Positions 1-12,940 of a stretch of DNA of 64,000 nucleotides are shown piece after piece. Within the stretch, counting starts at the first letter, position 1. Every line of letters starts with the position of its first letter. Source of the stretch: Homarus americanus. Lineage: Eukaryota > Arthropoda > Malacostraca > Decapoda > Nephropidae. The stretch covers positions 3,674,261 to 3,738,260 of the forward strand of contig NW_024742338.1 of assembly GCF_018991925.1 (NCBI RefSeq), written 5' to 3'. A program made the translations under genes and the position numbers. The notes under the pieces are model-generated. The model was not told the origin of the DNA. It saw only the letters and a program-made list of their open reading frames with translations, and made no database searches.

Positions 1-169
1 ATGAGGGTGGGTGGGGGAGGGTTGAGGGTGGGTAAGGGGAGGAGGGTTGATTGCTACAGATGATCCAGATGATTTAGTTAATTGAAATTGGGGTGAGGTA
101 GTGAAGTCAAAGGTGCAGGTCGCCATTGTGGTTGTCTCTCTAAGTTGTGTGTGACTCGTGTGAAGTGGT

Positions 170-207
<38 letters not shown>

Positions 208-262
208 TTGTGTGTGTTTAAGTGTCGTTAAGTGTTATATGGTGTAGGTTGTTAGATGTTGC

Positions 263-318
<56 letters not shown>

Positions 319-1302
319 TTACAGTACGTGTTATAGGTTACGGTCAGCACTGCTTTTTTTAAGATCCCTACACCACGTTGATAAGACTGATGCTGGGCTG
401 ACAGGAATCTTCGTCATTGTCAGCAGAGTCAGGTCACAGGGGATTTTGGCGGCGATTATAAGAATTTCTGGGCGTTCAATTCAGGTAAGATTCTGTGATC
501 GTGGATGTTGTGTTGTGTTGCGTTGTGTTGTGTTGTGCTGTGTTAGATGACTGACTATATGGGTCTTGGCGTCAGTTATTTAAAGATCTTAAGATAAGTT
601 TTTACCCCTAACTGGTGATGTGAGAACGTGTTTGTCTGTCTCACTTAGGTTAGGTTAGGTTAGGTTAGGTTAGGTTAGATTAGGTTAGGTTAGGTTAGGT
701 TATATTAGGTAATGTTATGGTAGGTTTGTTAGGTTAGATTATATTAGACTCGATAAAATGCAGTTTATTAGAAAGGTAACGTACTGTATTTCTTAAGAAA
801 ACACGTAGCGATATTATTTTTTGACACTGAAATGGAAAATTTTAAATACTCGTAAACCAGAATACAATATATTCGCTGTTAAAATCTTCACAAAAACCCG
901 ACAATCAAAACATAACCATTATTGTTTTCATTTCTTAAGACTTATCACCGAGTATCTGGCAAACTGCTTCAGGTTCTATAGTCTTCAGTAAATCAGTTCC
1001 GTCGAGCAGATTAAGACGGCCTCCTGAATCCCCCAGACGATGCTGACGAAGTATAGTGATCCCCCCGCGAGGCAACAGTACAATAGGGGGCGGAGAGGGA
1101 AGGGGGTAAGGGTAGGAGGGGAAGGGGGTGGGAGAGGGGAGGGGGGGAGAGGGGAGGGGAGGGACGGGGAGGTAATCACATCCTTGAGACACCTACAAAG
1201 AATATACTGTGTCTATGTCCAATGAGCAGTTAAAGCCTAGAGATAGTTTGAACAGTTAGCCCTTGTTAGAAAGATGGATTCATAGACTGTTGCTCCCTCC
1301 TA

Positions 1303-1347
<45 letters not shown>

Positions 1348-2640
1348 AGTACAAGGCTGGTGGTCTTGTTTTAGTGGGTTAAACTATTGTGGGTGTGATT
1401 GTACAGAGTTGGGTCAGTTGTTCGTTTAATTCCGCTTCAGTTACTTCACCAACACACACCACTATCAGCACCAATATACACCAACACCATTAACACAGTA
1501 CCATCATCATCACCAACACATCACCATCACCATTTCACCACTATCACCACCACTATCACCAACACATCACCATCCCAACACCTCCCGGCAGCCCAGGTGA
1601 GGGAGGAAGGATCATCACATTTTCAACAAATCAGAGCAGCTCGACTGAGGGACAAGGCTGCAGGTAAGTACTTCACCATTAAGTCTTTGATGACCTTGCT
1701 AGCGGCGCCTCCGTCAGCACCCACCTCTGAGACTCTACCTTCACTGGTATATAAGAGAGAGAGTGAGAGGGTGAGGGTGTGCATTCACTCCCTCCCCTCA
1801 CTCCTTGTAACACCCCCAACCATGGTTATACGCAGGGTAAGTAGTGTTATAGTGTAGAGATCAAGTGTTATTCATCTCCCCAAGTGTTGGTAGAGCAAGT
1901 GTGTGTCATGTAAGTTAACCAAGATGTATGAGTGTAATACCTCGTGGTCGTCAGGTACACACACCACAACTAACAGTGAACATGTGGTAATAGTCAGGTG
2001 ATAAATACAGGAAGTTAATATACTCAGTAATAATGAAATAATAATTCAGTTTAGATATTAACCCCGTGTTGTGGTCAGTAATTGTTGTCCACTGCCTCAG
2101 CTGACACAACACACCTGCTGGAAGACTGGAACACAACCACACACTCACTCACACTCTGCGTTAGAGGGTCTTCCTCAAAAAACTTCGCAATACGTAAGTC
2201 AAGGATCCTTATAGAGAGCCTGGAGGATCCTTATAGAGAGCCTGGAGGATCTATTATTAGGATCCAGTGTTTCAAAGATCGTACATCACCTCCTCAACAC
2301 TGGTAATAATAACAATAATCTTCCTTGAGTAGTGTAACTGTTATGATAAGGTTGTGTTACTGCTAGAGGTATTAATACGTTCATTAGTATCAGTTTCCAC
2401 AACACAACTGTAACAACAATCTAGTGTTTGGTTGTGGTTTCACTGTGTTGTATTAACTCCGTTTTGTTTGGTGTCGTAACTTAAGTAATCATAAGGATTA
2501 ACATTGTGATTCCAAACCTTGGCTTAACCTCTTGTGTTTGAAGTAATGTTACATGTGCTGTAATGTTGTTGGTGTCAGTAATAGATGAAGGTCGATCAAG
2601 ACTAGATTAAAATCCTCTGTTAACATTATCAGCACACGTC
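1..2640. other. Intergenic, microsatellite-rich
   Basis: No gene is supported here. The stretch holds a (GA)n tract near 173-206, a (TG)n tract at 264-317, a TTAGG-type tract at 644-745, a purine/G-rich block at 1083-1173 (GGGAGGGG-like) and an (ATT)n tract at 1303-1345. The short open frames over these tracts are low-complexity artefacts. Confidence 0.7.
644..745 (+). repeat. Interstitial telomere-type TTAGG tract
   Basis: About 14 near-perfect tandem TAGGT units (the TTAGG arthropod telomere repeat) with point changes such as TAGAT and TATAT. Similar tracts recur at 11.4, 11.8-12.0, 13.7-14.0, 16.1-16.3 and 24.1 kb, mostly as the complementary CCTAA strand. Confidence 0.85.
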
Positions 2641-2659
2641 ACCATCATCACTATGTCAC

Positions 2660-2702
2660 TATATAGAGCAGATAACTTCTCCCAAAAGTCCGCAGCTCAG
2701 TC
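2660..2702 (+). promoter_or_regulatory. Probable core promoter of cuticle gene A
   Basis: A TATATAG box lies at 2660-2666, and TCAGT initiator-like motifs repeat at 2697-2708, about 37 bp downstream. The first coding exon follows within 100 bp. Assignment is by position and by analogy with the promoters of copies B and C. Confidence 0.45.
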
Positions 2703-2788
2703 AGTCAGTTAGGGTGGGGACTCAGAGGCGGATAACACACTTAAAACTAACTAACCACAGTGATGGAAGGTGACATCTCTTACGACAG

Positions 2789-5044
2789 ATTCTGATGGCT
2801 GTGTGCCTGGTGAGTGTGGTGGTGGCCCGCCCGGACCGCCCAGCCCCCGCCGGCTACGGCTACCCCGTCCCCGACCATCCCCTCGCCTACACCCCGCCCC
2901 CTCCAGAATACAGGACCCCAGAACCATCCTACAGGGCCCCCGAACCTACATACGAGGCTCCTGCCCCATCCTACAGGGCCCCCGAACCTTCGTACGAGGC
3001 TCCTGCACCATCCTACAAGGCCCCTGAACCAACATACTCCGCCCCAGCTACATCCTACAAGGCCCCTGAACCAACATACTCCGCTCCAGCCACATCCTAC
3101 AAGGCTCCTGAACCAACATACTCCGCCCCAGCCACATCCTACAAGGCCCTAGACCAACATACTCGCTCCTGCTACATCCTACAAGGCCCTGAACCAACAT
3201 ACTCCACGCCCAGCCTACATCCTACAAGGCCCTGAACCAGCATACTCACTCCAGCCCACATCCCCTACAGGCTCTGTTGCCTCGCTCCTGCTACATCCTA
3301 CAAGGCCCTGAACCAACATACTCCGCTCTCTGCTACATCCTACAAAGGCCCCTGAACCAACATACTCACCCCAGCTACATCCTGCAAAGGCCCCTGAACC
3401 AACATACTCACGCCCCAGCTACATCCCCTCTACAAGAGCCCTGAACCAACATACTCACTCAGCCCCTCCTACAAGGCCCCTGAACCAACATACTCCGCCC
3501 CAGCTACATCCTACAAGGCCCCTGAACCAACATACTCCGCTCCAGCCACATCCTACAAGGCCCCTGAACCAACATACTCCGCCCCAGCCACATCCTACAA
3601 GGCCCCTGAACCAACATACTCCGCCCCAGCCACATCCTACAAGGCCCCTGAACCAACATACTCCGCCCCAGCCACATCCTACAAGGCCCCTGAACCAACA
3701 TACTCCGCCCCAGCCACATCCTACAAGGCCCTGAACCCAGCATGCTCCGCCCCAGCCCACATCCTACAGGCCCTGAACCAGCCTCCGCCCAGCCACCCTG
3801 CAAGGCCCTGAACCAACTTGTCTCACGCCCAGCCACATCCTACAAGGCCCCTGAACCAACATACTCCGCCCCAGCCACAAGGCCCCTGAACCAACATACT
3901 CCGCCCCAGCCACATCCTACAAGGCCCCTGAACCAACATACTCCGCCCCAGCCACATCCTACAAGGCTCCTGAACCAACATACTCCGCTCCCGCCACATC
4001 CTACAAGGCCCCTGAACCAACATACTCCGCCCCAGCCACATCCTACAAGGCTCCTGAACCAACATACTCCGCCCCAGCCACATCCTACAAGGCTCCTGAA
4101 CCAACATATGAGGTAGGTAGAAGTTGTGTATTTGAGGGGTCCATCTCCCCTGACAAGTTAAACACGTGTTAGAGTAGTTGTGTACTTAGATCACACAACT
4201 GAACCATAAGTAAAGCTCCATTATTTTCCTCTTTATGTGAGCTAGACTCTGGGTTATGTAGTGATCCAGACCGTGAAGAGTCGTCGTCAGATGAGGATTT
4301 GTCTGGATCAGGTTCCCAAGTAAACAAACTGTACATATGTGGTGATAAGTCATATTTCCCTTGTGTTTGTTTCTGGTGACACGAGTTTGACACATACAAG
4401 TACATGATGGTGTAGTTAAGATGCTAACTTAACATTACCTTCCAGAAGGGGATGCCGTTCGACTTCGCGTACAACGTTGTGGATCACTACAGCGGCAACG
4501 ACTACGCCCACAACGCCATCTCTGACGGTAGTGTTGTGAACGGTGAGTACCGCGTCGTGCTGCCTGATGGCCGCACTCAGCTCGTCACCTACACGGCCGA
4601 TGACTACAACGGCTACGTGGCCGAGGTCACGTACGAGGGTGAGGCCCAGTACCCAGAGCCCCAGTCCTATGGCACCCCTGCCCCAGCCCGGTCCTATGGC
4701 ACCCCTGCCCCAGCCCGGTCCTATGGCACCCCTGCCCCAGCCCGGTCCTATGGCACCCCTGCCCCAGCCCGGTCCTATGGCACCTGCCCCCAGCCCAGTC
4801 TATGGCACCTGCCCAGCCTACAATCCCCATCCCCAACTTATGGCACCCCAGCCCGACATTCAAACCTCATTGCAACTTATAGCACCCCTGCCCCAACCTA
4901 CGACACCTGCCCCCATCCTACAGCCCCCTGCCCCCATCCTGCAGCCCCCTGCCCCCATCCTACAGCCCTCCTGCCCCATCCTACAGCTCTCCTGCACCGA
5001 CCTATGAAGCACCATCTTCTTTTTACGGAACTCCTAGCCACTAA
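2789..5044 (+). pseudogene. Cuticle gene A: resilin-like RR protein, frame-disrupted
   Basis: This is a paralogue of the cuticle genes at 17.0 and 25.1 kb. An acceptor-like TTACGACAG precedes 2789; the first in-frame ATG (2795) gives MAVCLVSVVVARPDRP, a shortened signal peptide, because the exon-1 MNSK codons of the paralogues are missing. Repeats of 14 residues (SYKAPEPTYSAPAT, 42 bp) run to a GAG/gtaggt donor at 4112. Intron 4113-4445 is 333 bp. The last exon, 4446-5044, encodes the chitin-binding RR domain (KGMPFDFAYNV to YVAEVTYEGEAQYP), then YGTPAPARS repeats, ending PSSFYGTPSH-stop. The frame breaks several times: the signal-peptide frame stops at 3235, the repeats resume in other frames, and the final exon carries a net shift. 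A polyadenylation signal AATAAA lies at 5123. Either it is a decaying copy or the repeats are mis-assembled; the RR domain itself is intact. Confidence 0.65.
2926..4107 (+). repeat. 42-bp coding minisatellite of gene A
   Basis: Tandem 42-bp units encode the 14-residue SYKAPEPTYSAPAT motif. Units are regular at 3000-3140 and 3480-3720, but 3150-3480 and 3730-3850 contain many 1-3 bp indels that change frame. All three forward frames stay largely open across the array. Confidence 0.85.
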
Positions 5045-5129
5045 ATGCTCTTAAACAAACTGAATGCTAATTTATGTCGAATAGAGTTTACATTATGACG
5101 AATATATTTATTATACTTATGAAATAAAA

Positions 5130-6414
5130 ATCAGATTATTCAAGTGTCTTTCAAAATCCTTCTCTGGAAACTTGTCTGGTGTGGATCACAGTGCTACGGT
5201 GTCTCCGAATTTCTGGAAGTAAAACAAGAATTCTAAAAGTGCAAAATCCGACCTCGACTCGATTAATGCAAGATGCTGTGGAGTTTGAAGCTTCGGGTAA
5301 ATATTTGGGGTTGAGGACACAACACTCGTCTACTACCCTAAGAGTCACTGGTTCGCACCCACTGTGAGAGGTTACCTATTTTTATAGTTAAGGAAGTGAA
5401 GGTGATAAGAGTGCAAGGCCGGCAACACTTCTTTCATGTGTGCCGAGGCTTAGTGTTCAGTGTACTGTGTCTGCACCGCCTGCAACTATGGAACCACTTT
5501 TAACTTGTCTCTCGAGTGGACCAGAGATCGTCCACGTAGATCATCGTGTGTTTGTATTGAGAGGCTCGTGTAATGTGTTGAAACTTGGAGAATCTTCATG
5601 TAAAGTTTAGTAACTCCCACACACCCATCACCCAGTCCCCACACGGCCATCACCCAGTCCCCACACACCCATCACCCAGTCCCCACACACCCATCACCCA
5701 GTCCCCACACGGCCATCACCCAGTCCCCACACACCCATCACCCAGTCCCCACACACCCATCACCCAGTCCCCACACACCCATCACCCAGTCCCCACACAC
5801 CCATCACCCAGTCCCCACACACCCACTATCACCAGTCCCCACCATAAAGCACTATATTATCTAAACAGAGGTCAACAAGAATCAGCCGAAGAAACATTAG
5901 CGCGGTTGGACGTGGTCTACCCTGAGCATATACAGTATATTCTCACACTATATCATACTGTTAGGGGAATACTTTTTACTAAGAGACCAAGTGATAATAC
6001 TAATAAAACACATTGATGCTGTGAAATTCATTATTCTTGATGGTGATGGTTTGACCTTGTAGTAACCGAAAGTGACAGTACTAACGAGGTAATAATATGC
6101 ACGGCAGCGGTGACTTGTGATGGGGAGAGAAAATTCCTCGAAAAATTTTCAATCAATCTGAACCAGTCACAAGAACAACAACAACAACAATAATATTCCT
6201 ATAATGAATAAATTTCAAGGTCATAATAGAAAGTTATGTTACGATATTGTATGATAACTTATTGAACTAGACTAAGACATGGAAGGTGAAATCAAGATGA
6301 GGTGCTAATCTTCAGGTGCTCCTAGAATACCTGGCCAGAGACACCATTATATAGCTAATATTGAGTTATAGTTTTGATGGTAATTTCTGTTCCTATAACT
6401 TATATTTCATTGTC

Positions 6415-6490
<76 letters not shown>

Positions 6491-6670
6491 GTTATTGGCC
6501 AGAACAGTAATTCCTGTATAACCTTGTGTATATGGTGGGGGTCGTGTGTGGGGGGACTATCTGGAGGGAGACACACATACATACACAAAGACTGGCCTGA
6601 GGGTGGGTGACCTGTCTATAGAGCTACACGACGCTTGTCACGTCAACACCAGCAGCTGCTCCTTTCATAC
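5130..6670. other. Intergenic with 22-bp minisatellite and (ATT)n
   Basis: No gene is supported. About ten copies of a 22-bp unit (CACCCATCACCCAGTCCCCA) lie at 5615-5835. A long (ATT)n microsatellite lies at 6416-6492. The rest is AT-rich unique-looking sequence. Confidence 0.65.
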
Positions 6671-6680
6671 TGCACTGTAT

Positions 6681-6836
6681 TACCGAGAAGACCGGACAAT
6701 TCGCCAACTGCACTGGCTAACCATTACCCCGGAATACGAGTCTCAAGTCGATTAACTTCCAGGTCCCCAATTACTGCTTGGTGGACAGTCAAGTGGCGTA
6801 AAGAAACTTGCCCTTAGTTTCACCCTGCCCGGATTC
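6681..6836 (-). mobile_element. SINE-like dispersed repeat, copy 1 (partial)
   Basis: The segment shares the blocks AAGACCGGACAA, CGCCAACTGCACTGG and AACCATTACCCCGGAA with copies at 12.8 and 24.6 kb. It keeps the tRNA-proximal half of the element and lacks the distal part seen in the other copies. Orientation is set by the B-box-like end in the 24.6-kb copy. Confidence 0.6.
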
Positions 6837-6844
6837 ACTTGCTT

Positions 6845-6883
6845 GAGAGGCGAATATGTTGACCAGTACACCATAGGTTGCCA

Positions 6884-6942
<59 letters not shown>

Positions 6943-7616
6943 TGACTCAGCCTCTACCCTTCCCCTATACTTAGCTAAAACTTGCCGTGAACTTTGACAG
7001 GGGAGAATATTGACACATTTCAGATTGCTAAAATTGTCTTTTTTACCCGATGACTTACGACCCAGAGGTTAGGTGAGACGTAACTCGGTACTGTGATCAA
7101 CAGGAATTTGCTCTCAAGCATTTTGGTGAGAATATTGTTATTATAGATGATAGGAAAGTGTGCTTGTGTAGTGTGTGTGTGTGTTAACAGAGGGGGGAGC
7201 GGTGTAATAAACAAGAATGATGTTATGGTTTGACTCACACCATCATGGACAAGTAAAGAAAGAATTACAAGAGAGATCATTGGTGTTTGTTGATGTTGGA
7301 CCAGTGTGATGGACGAGGTCTGTGTGTGCTCCTTAACTCGTCACGCTAAATACTGATGATCGCCAATTAGGCCCTAAAAAGCAACTAAAGTTTTTGCAAA
7401 AACGGAAAACTTTATTTTTATTGCTATAACTCAATAAGAATCAATTTGCATATAGTACAATTTGCTGTTTCTTTGTAGACGTCGTTTACTGTCATAAAGT
7501 AACATTTTACCTAAAGTAGAGGTTAGGTTAGGTTTTGCATGAAACAATTCATTAGTATGTATTTTATGATCTACGCAGTATATGGTGGTTTGTAGAGGTC
7601 AAAAGTTAAAAAATCC

Positions 7617-7713
<97 letters not shown>

Positions 7714-8100
7714 GCTGCAGTGATCGCCCCGCGGGGCAGGTGTGTAATAGAGCGCCTCGGCCCGGGGCAGTGTTCTGTGGTCGCTTGTGGTGTGGTGGTG
7801 AAGATCACTCGGCGCTGTAATGGATGAACAGTAACAGTCGTACACCTCGTGAGGCAACACTCGCCATACGTCCTTCATAAAGTTTCATTATATCACTTTT
7901 GTGGCAAAGAAAATCTTAAGTGTATCTGTCTGTTTATATAATTGTTTGTTATGTCTCATTATCTATATTATTGTTTACTTATCTAAGTATTTGTTTACCT
8001 CCCCATGTCAACCAGTCTACAGTTTATATCAATATGCATGTCTGTCTGTGTCTGTCTACATCATTATCTTTACTGTATGTATCTGTAGTTAAGGTCATCA
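6845..8100. other. Intergenic microsatellites
   Basis: No gene is seen. (AC)n lies at 6888-6940 and a pure (TA)n at 7619-7709. The tyrosine/isoleucine open frames over the TA tract are artefacts. Confidence 0.7.
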
Positions 8101-8106
8101 ATACAT

Positions 8107-8390
8107 ACTGTGTGGTGGTGGTCCAGTGTGTGGTGATGGACCGGTGTGTGTGTGTGTGGTGGTGGTCCAGTGTGTGGTGATGGACCGGTGTGTGTGTGTA
8201 TGTGTGTGGGTCAGTGTGGTGATGGACCGGTGTGTGTGTGTGTGTGTTGTCGGTCAATTAATGTCCCAGTGTTCAGACCGAGGTATTGTGTGTGTCGTAG
8301 TGGTGGTCCAGTATGTAGTGATGGACCGGTGTGTGTGTGTGGTGGTGGTCAGAGTGTGTGGTGGTGGACCACGGTGTGTGTGTGTCGGTC
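8107..8390 (+). repeat. GT-rich minisatellite
   Basis: Irregular units of roughly 45 bp combine TGGTGGTCCAGTGTG and GATGGACCGGTG blocks with (GT)n. The apparent cysteine/valine open frames are repeat artefacts. Confidence 0.7.
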
Positions 8391-8713
8391 CTTACTAAAA
8401 TTCAGGTAGAAAAAATAACCTGGAGGACAGATTGATGTATTTTCCTCTCGTCCACTCCCGGAAGTCAGCTAGCCACGACTCGACCTTTCTTTCCCACTCT
8501 CTCCCTCTCACTCTCAATCCCTCTCACTCCCTCATACACTCCCTCTTACTCCCAATCCCTCTCACTCCCTCTCACACTCCCACACTCCCTCTCTCTCTCA
8601 TCGCCATTTAATACCTGCTTGGCCACATTAGACGTACCTGGCGCTGGCTGCTTCCCCTCACCTGTAATTAAGACGAGTTAAGATCATCATTATCTCAAGG
8701 CCGATAACATCAC

Positions 8714-8749
<36 letters not shown>

Positions 8750-8761
8750 TCATATAAATAT

Positions 8762-9680
8762 CAGGGCTGTGGAGTCGGAGTCGGAGTCGGAGTCGGAGTC
8801 GAGGAGTCGGAGGAAATTTCGGCTTGTGGAGTCGGAGTCGGAGTCGGTAAAATTGTCCAGACTCCGACTCCGACTCCGACTGAAGCTATTCTGTTCCTAA
8901 GAACAAATATATGAACTCAGGCATATTCATTGCAGTGATTCCACTGATCCCACTAATTTTCTTAAATTATTAAAAGAATTTATTTCCATTTTATAAGCAT
9001 TATTATGAATTTATTGTAGCAGGCACAGTATAGCACTATAATTTTGGACGATAGTCTCTTCTTTACCATTTGAAATTTTGAATTATATCAAATTTTGTTT
9101 CTTTGAAAACTGCACAGAAGCTCTCAGCTGCAAAATAATTAGCTACAACCTGTTTTGGGTGAGATTAAGGCAAATTTAATTTAATAACTTAATCATGTAA
9201 GGTTTATCCATTTTCCTTAATAAGGTATTCATTTCTTTAATGTACATAAATATATAACTTTACTTTAAAAGGAATTGTGGGATCATCATTTAGATCCACA
9301 TCAGATTATGAGCTTAAACAAAATTCATATGCTGAGATCGAACTTTTAGATATACATGTAAATGGTGTTTTCTAGTTAATATCTTGAATTCTTAATAAAT
9401 TTATTTTTCTTTTGATTGAAACTTTGAAAGTCAAGCCTATCATCTTTTTGTAGTTCTTAAATATCGTCCAGATCATTAATAAAGCTGTAGCAGTATAGCC
9501 TCGGTGTTTTACTTTTTACCTATGCAGGTTACAACATACAAATTACAATTAGGATGGTAGAAATAGTTGTTACAAATAGGCCAAGGAGTCGGAGTCGGAG
9601 TCGGAGTCGGAAGCATAAAAATTTGAGGAGTCGGAGTCGGAGTCGGAGTCGAAGGTTTTGTCTTCGACTCCACAGCCCTG
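8762..9680. mobile_element. Non-autonomous hAT-like element with GGAGTC arrays
   Basis: The left end CAGGGCTGTGGAGTCG (8762) and right end CGACTCCACAGCCCTG (to 9680) are perfect inverted repeats of 16 bp, and the CAG...CTG termini are typical of hAT elements. Just inside both ends, and in inverse orientation at 8862-8880, are hexamer arrays GGAGTC (8771-8850 and 9585-9650). The 900-bp AT-rich interior has no credible open frame. An exact 8-bp target duplication is not clear: flanks are similar (ATAAATAT and CATATAAT) but not identical. Confidence 0.7.
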
Positions 9681-9737
9681 CATATAATACACAACAACAA
9701 GGAGACATGAGCGCATTTGAAACGAATATATTTAAAC

Positions 9738-9912
9738 AGGACACGAACACAGGACACGAACACAGGACACGAACACAGGACACGAACACGGGACACGAAC
9801 ACAGGACACGAACACAGGACACGAACACAGGACACGAACACAGGACACGAACACAGGACACGAACACAGGACACGAACACAGGACACGAACACAGGACAC
9901 GAACACAGGACA
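9738..9912 (+). repeat. 13-bp minisatellite
   Basis: About 13 near-identical copies of AGGACACGAACAC. Since 13 is not a multiple of 3, each strand is open in several frames, producing spurious RTQDTNTGHEH-like peptides. Confidence 0.9.
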
Positions 9913-10135
9913 TCACAAAATCCAACAGCCATATTAAAGGGACACCAAATTGGGGCCGCCATTAGGACACACTCTGAGGACTAATTTCTGGACATGTCTG
10001 GAGGAACCTTGAATAGGATATGAAAATGGACACCCAAAGGGGAAGAGAGAGAGAAAGAAGGAATAAAGGAGGAGAGATGAAATAAGGACACTCAAAATAG
10101 TTGCCCGGGAGTGTAGTAGTGAAGATGGAGTCGTG

Positions 10136-10137
<2 letters not shown>

Positions 10138-10204
<67 letters not shown>

Positions 10205-10299
10205 ATATAAAAATAACTTAACCAAATCCCACAGACACAAACACACATGTACATATACACATAATAACTCTTCCACACACACAAACATAGACACCAAAA

Positions 10300-10353
<54 letters not shown>
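10138..10353. repeat. Paired (GT)n and (CA)n microsatellites
   Basis: A (GT)n tract at 10138-10201 and a (CA)n tract at 10303-10353 lie about 100 bp apart in opposite orientation, so the two arms can pair as an inverted repeat. Confidence 0.85.
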
Positions 10354-10359
<6 letters not shown>

Positions 10360-10439
10360 CACATCATAGGCAGCTGTGACCTCGCCCTATATAAGTGTGG
10401 CACTTTCCAAAGATCGGGCAAGAGGTGCCTCACCCACCA

Positions 10440-11022
10440 CCCAGTGCCATACACCAGTGCCATAACCAGGTGCCACTTACACACAGTGTCACCACTACCC
10501 AGGTGCCCACACCACTAGTGCCACTTACACCACCAGTGCCACTTACACACAGTGCCACTTACACCACACCCAGTGTCACTTACACCACCCAGCGCGCCAC
10601 CCGCAGTGCCGCCGCACCACTCGGTGCCACCCGCACCACAGTGCCACCCACCACAGTGCCACTTGCACCACCAGTGCTTCCATAACACCACTCGGTGCCG
10701 CCCACCACCCAGTGCCATACACCGCAGTGCCACCCACCACAGTACCGCCACACCACCCAGTGCCACTTACACCACCCAGTGCCACCCACCGCAGTGCCAC
10801 TAACACCACCCAGTGCCGCCACCACCAGTGCACTAACCGCAGTGCACTTACCACCCAGTGCCACTTACCACCCAGTCCACTTACACCACCCAGTGCCTAA
10901 CCACCCAGTGCCACCACGCACCAGTACCGCCCACCACCGTTTTGCCACCACAGTGCCGCACCACGGTACTAACCACCCAGTGCCACTTACACCACCCAGT
11001 GCCACTTACACTAGACGTACAG
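10440..11022 (+). repeat. CAGTGCCAC minisatellite
   Basis: Degenerate tandem units of about 19-20 bp (CACCCAGTGCCACTTACAC and variants) fill this block. No coding potential is credible. Confidence 0.85.
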
Positions 11023-11146
11023 CCACAGACAACAGCCACTACAGGGTATAGGTCTGTGTGTGTCTCTCTTACGTGTCAGAGAAAGTGAGAGTTAGGAAAA
11101 GTATTATACAGATGACTCTCTTTCTTTCTCTCCTACCGGGTAACAT

Positions 11147-11150
<4 letters not shown>

Positions 11151-11198
<48 letters not shown>

Positions 11199-11488
11199 GT
11201 TGTAAGTCATTATTAGTGTTCCAGGTGGTGTATTATACAGTACAGTATGGTGATGTATTATACAGTGTGGTGGTGCATTATACAGTATGGTGGTGTAACA
11301 CAGGTAGAGACAGGTGAACAAAACAAACTTCAAAGCCTCTCAGTCTTCGGGGAGTCGTCAGGTGTGTGTTTCATGGGACGTAAACAATGACTCGGGACTC
11401 AAACTCTCCTACTGTACCCTACAATACTGCCGACATATTTTTCCTAACCTAACCTAACCTAACCTGGGGTGATTTAGCTGTGTGGTGA

Positions 11489-11564
<76 letters not shown>
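11151..11564. repeat. (GA)n and (TC)n microsatellites
   Basis: (GA)n at 11151-11194 and (TC)n at 11493-11564 flank about 300 bp of unique-looking DNA, which also contains a small CCTAA tract at 11446-11466. Confidence 0.85.
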
Positions 11565-11567
<3 letters not shown>

Positions 11568-11836
11568 TTTTCTTTAGTGTCGCCGAGAAATTCCTGTCAA
11601 CTTTTCAGACCTGGGTGACACCATTGGGGCGTTATGATATGTTTACTCCGAGATAAGAACGCCAAACTAGTGGTGTGGGTGACTTCTATCTCAGCAGGTC
11701 ACGGCCCGGTGTGTCACAGGTTGTTAGGGATAATCTTTGTGATGCATTTGTTTGGCTTTAACTCAACACACGGCATAAAAGACGAGTTATTAATGGTTCG
11801 TGCTGTTAGCCTTTCACCTGAAGAATCTGCATCTCA

Positions 11837-12003
11837 CCTAACCTAACCTAACCTAACCTAACACTAACCTAACTTAACACTAACCTAACCAACACTAACC
11901 TAACCAACACTAACCTAACCAACACTAACCTAACCTAACCTAACCTAACCTAACACTAACCTAACCTAACACTAACCTAACCAACACTAACCTAACCTAA
12001 CCT
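11837..12003 (-). repeat. Interstitial telomere-type CCTAA tract
   Basis: CCTAA units mixed with the longer variant CCTAACCAACACTAA, consistent with higher-order reamplification of a degenerated telomere-type array. Confidence 0.8.
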
Positions 12004-12309
12004 TATCCCCCTATCCAAAAAATGTTACTTTGGTTTTTCTTAAATAAGTAAAAAAAAAGTATATATATAAAAATTATGGCTCATTAACGCTGATACCAAA
12101 ATAAATAAATTAATTCTTCCCAACCATACGTTAACTTTTTCCTTAACTGTACAGGGTGAGAGAAAGTATATAACTGGCTCACTTAAAGCAGTATCTTACA
12201 AAATGGCGTCAGAGTAGCGCAGAGACGTGACCGAAATTGGATATTGGGTGTTGGAAGCTTTTAAGTATTTGGGTAGAGTCTTAGTGTATGTCTCACCCCA
12301 TTTTGTTAG

Positions 12310-12625
12310 GTGCATTACCCCATCCATCCACACACTACTCCTTCCATCCACACTATTCCTTACATCCACACACACCCCATCTACCCACACACCACTCCTT
12401 ACATCCACACACTACCCCATCCACCCACACACTACCCCATTCAACCACACACCACCATATCCACCTACCCCACGTTCCTCCATCCACCTCATTCAACCAC
12501 ACACCACCATATCCACCTACCCCACGTTCCTCTATCCACCTCATTCAACCACAATACAGAAGCTCCTATCCACACGATACGTCAGTGAAGGGTGGAGAGG
12601 AGAGGCGGGGCCGAGTGTTGTTGTA

Positions 12626-12668
<43 letters not shown>

Positions 12669-12680
12669 GCAATGTATGTC

Positions 12681-12760
<80 letters not shown>
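12310..12760. repeat. CCACACAC minisatellite, (CA)n and (AAT)n
   Basis: A degenerate CCATCCACACACTAC-type array (12310-12550) is followed by (CA)n at 12628-12665 and (AAT)n at 12682-12760. The AAT tract directly abuts the SINE-like copy at 12761, matching an ATT tail on that element's minus-strand 3' end. Confidence 0.75.
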
Positions 12761-12761
<1 letters not shown>

Positions 12762-12940
12762 GGTGCCCCTCGTGTACGGTCCAAGGGCCACCTAGGCGTG
12801 AATTTGTTTAAGGTGTAGAAGCTGTCGCCAACACAACAACCACACCCTGAGTTAACGAGCTGCATGACCCAGTGTCAGGGAATTAGTCCGAGGAGACCGG
12901 ACAACTCGCCAACTGCACTGGTTAACCATTACCCCGGAAC
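12761..12940 (-). mobile_element. SINE-like dispersed repeat, copy 2
   Basis: Shares GGTGCCCCTCGTGTACGG, AAGCTGTCGCCAACACAACA and the CGCCAACTGCACTGG block with the copy at 24.6 kb. It is cut at CCCCGGAAC (12940) and so lacks the B-box end. Its 3' end on the minus strand passes into a long (ATT)n tail. Confidence 0.7.
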
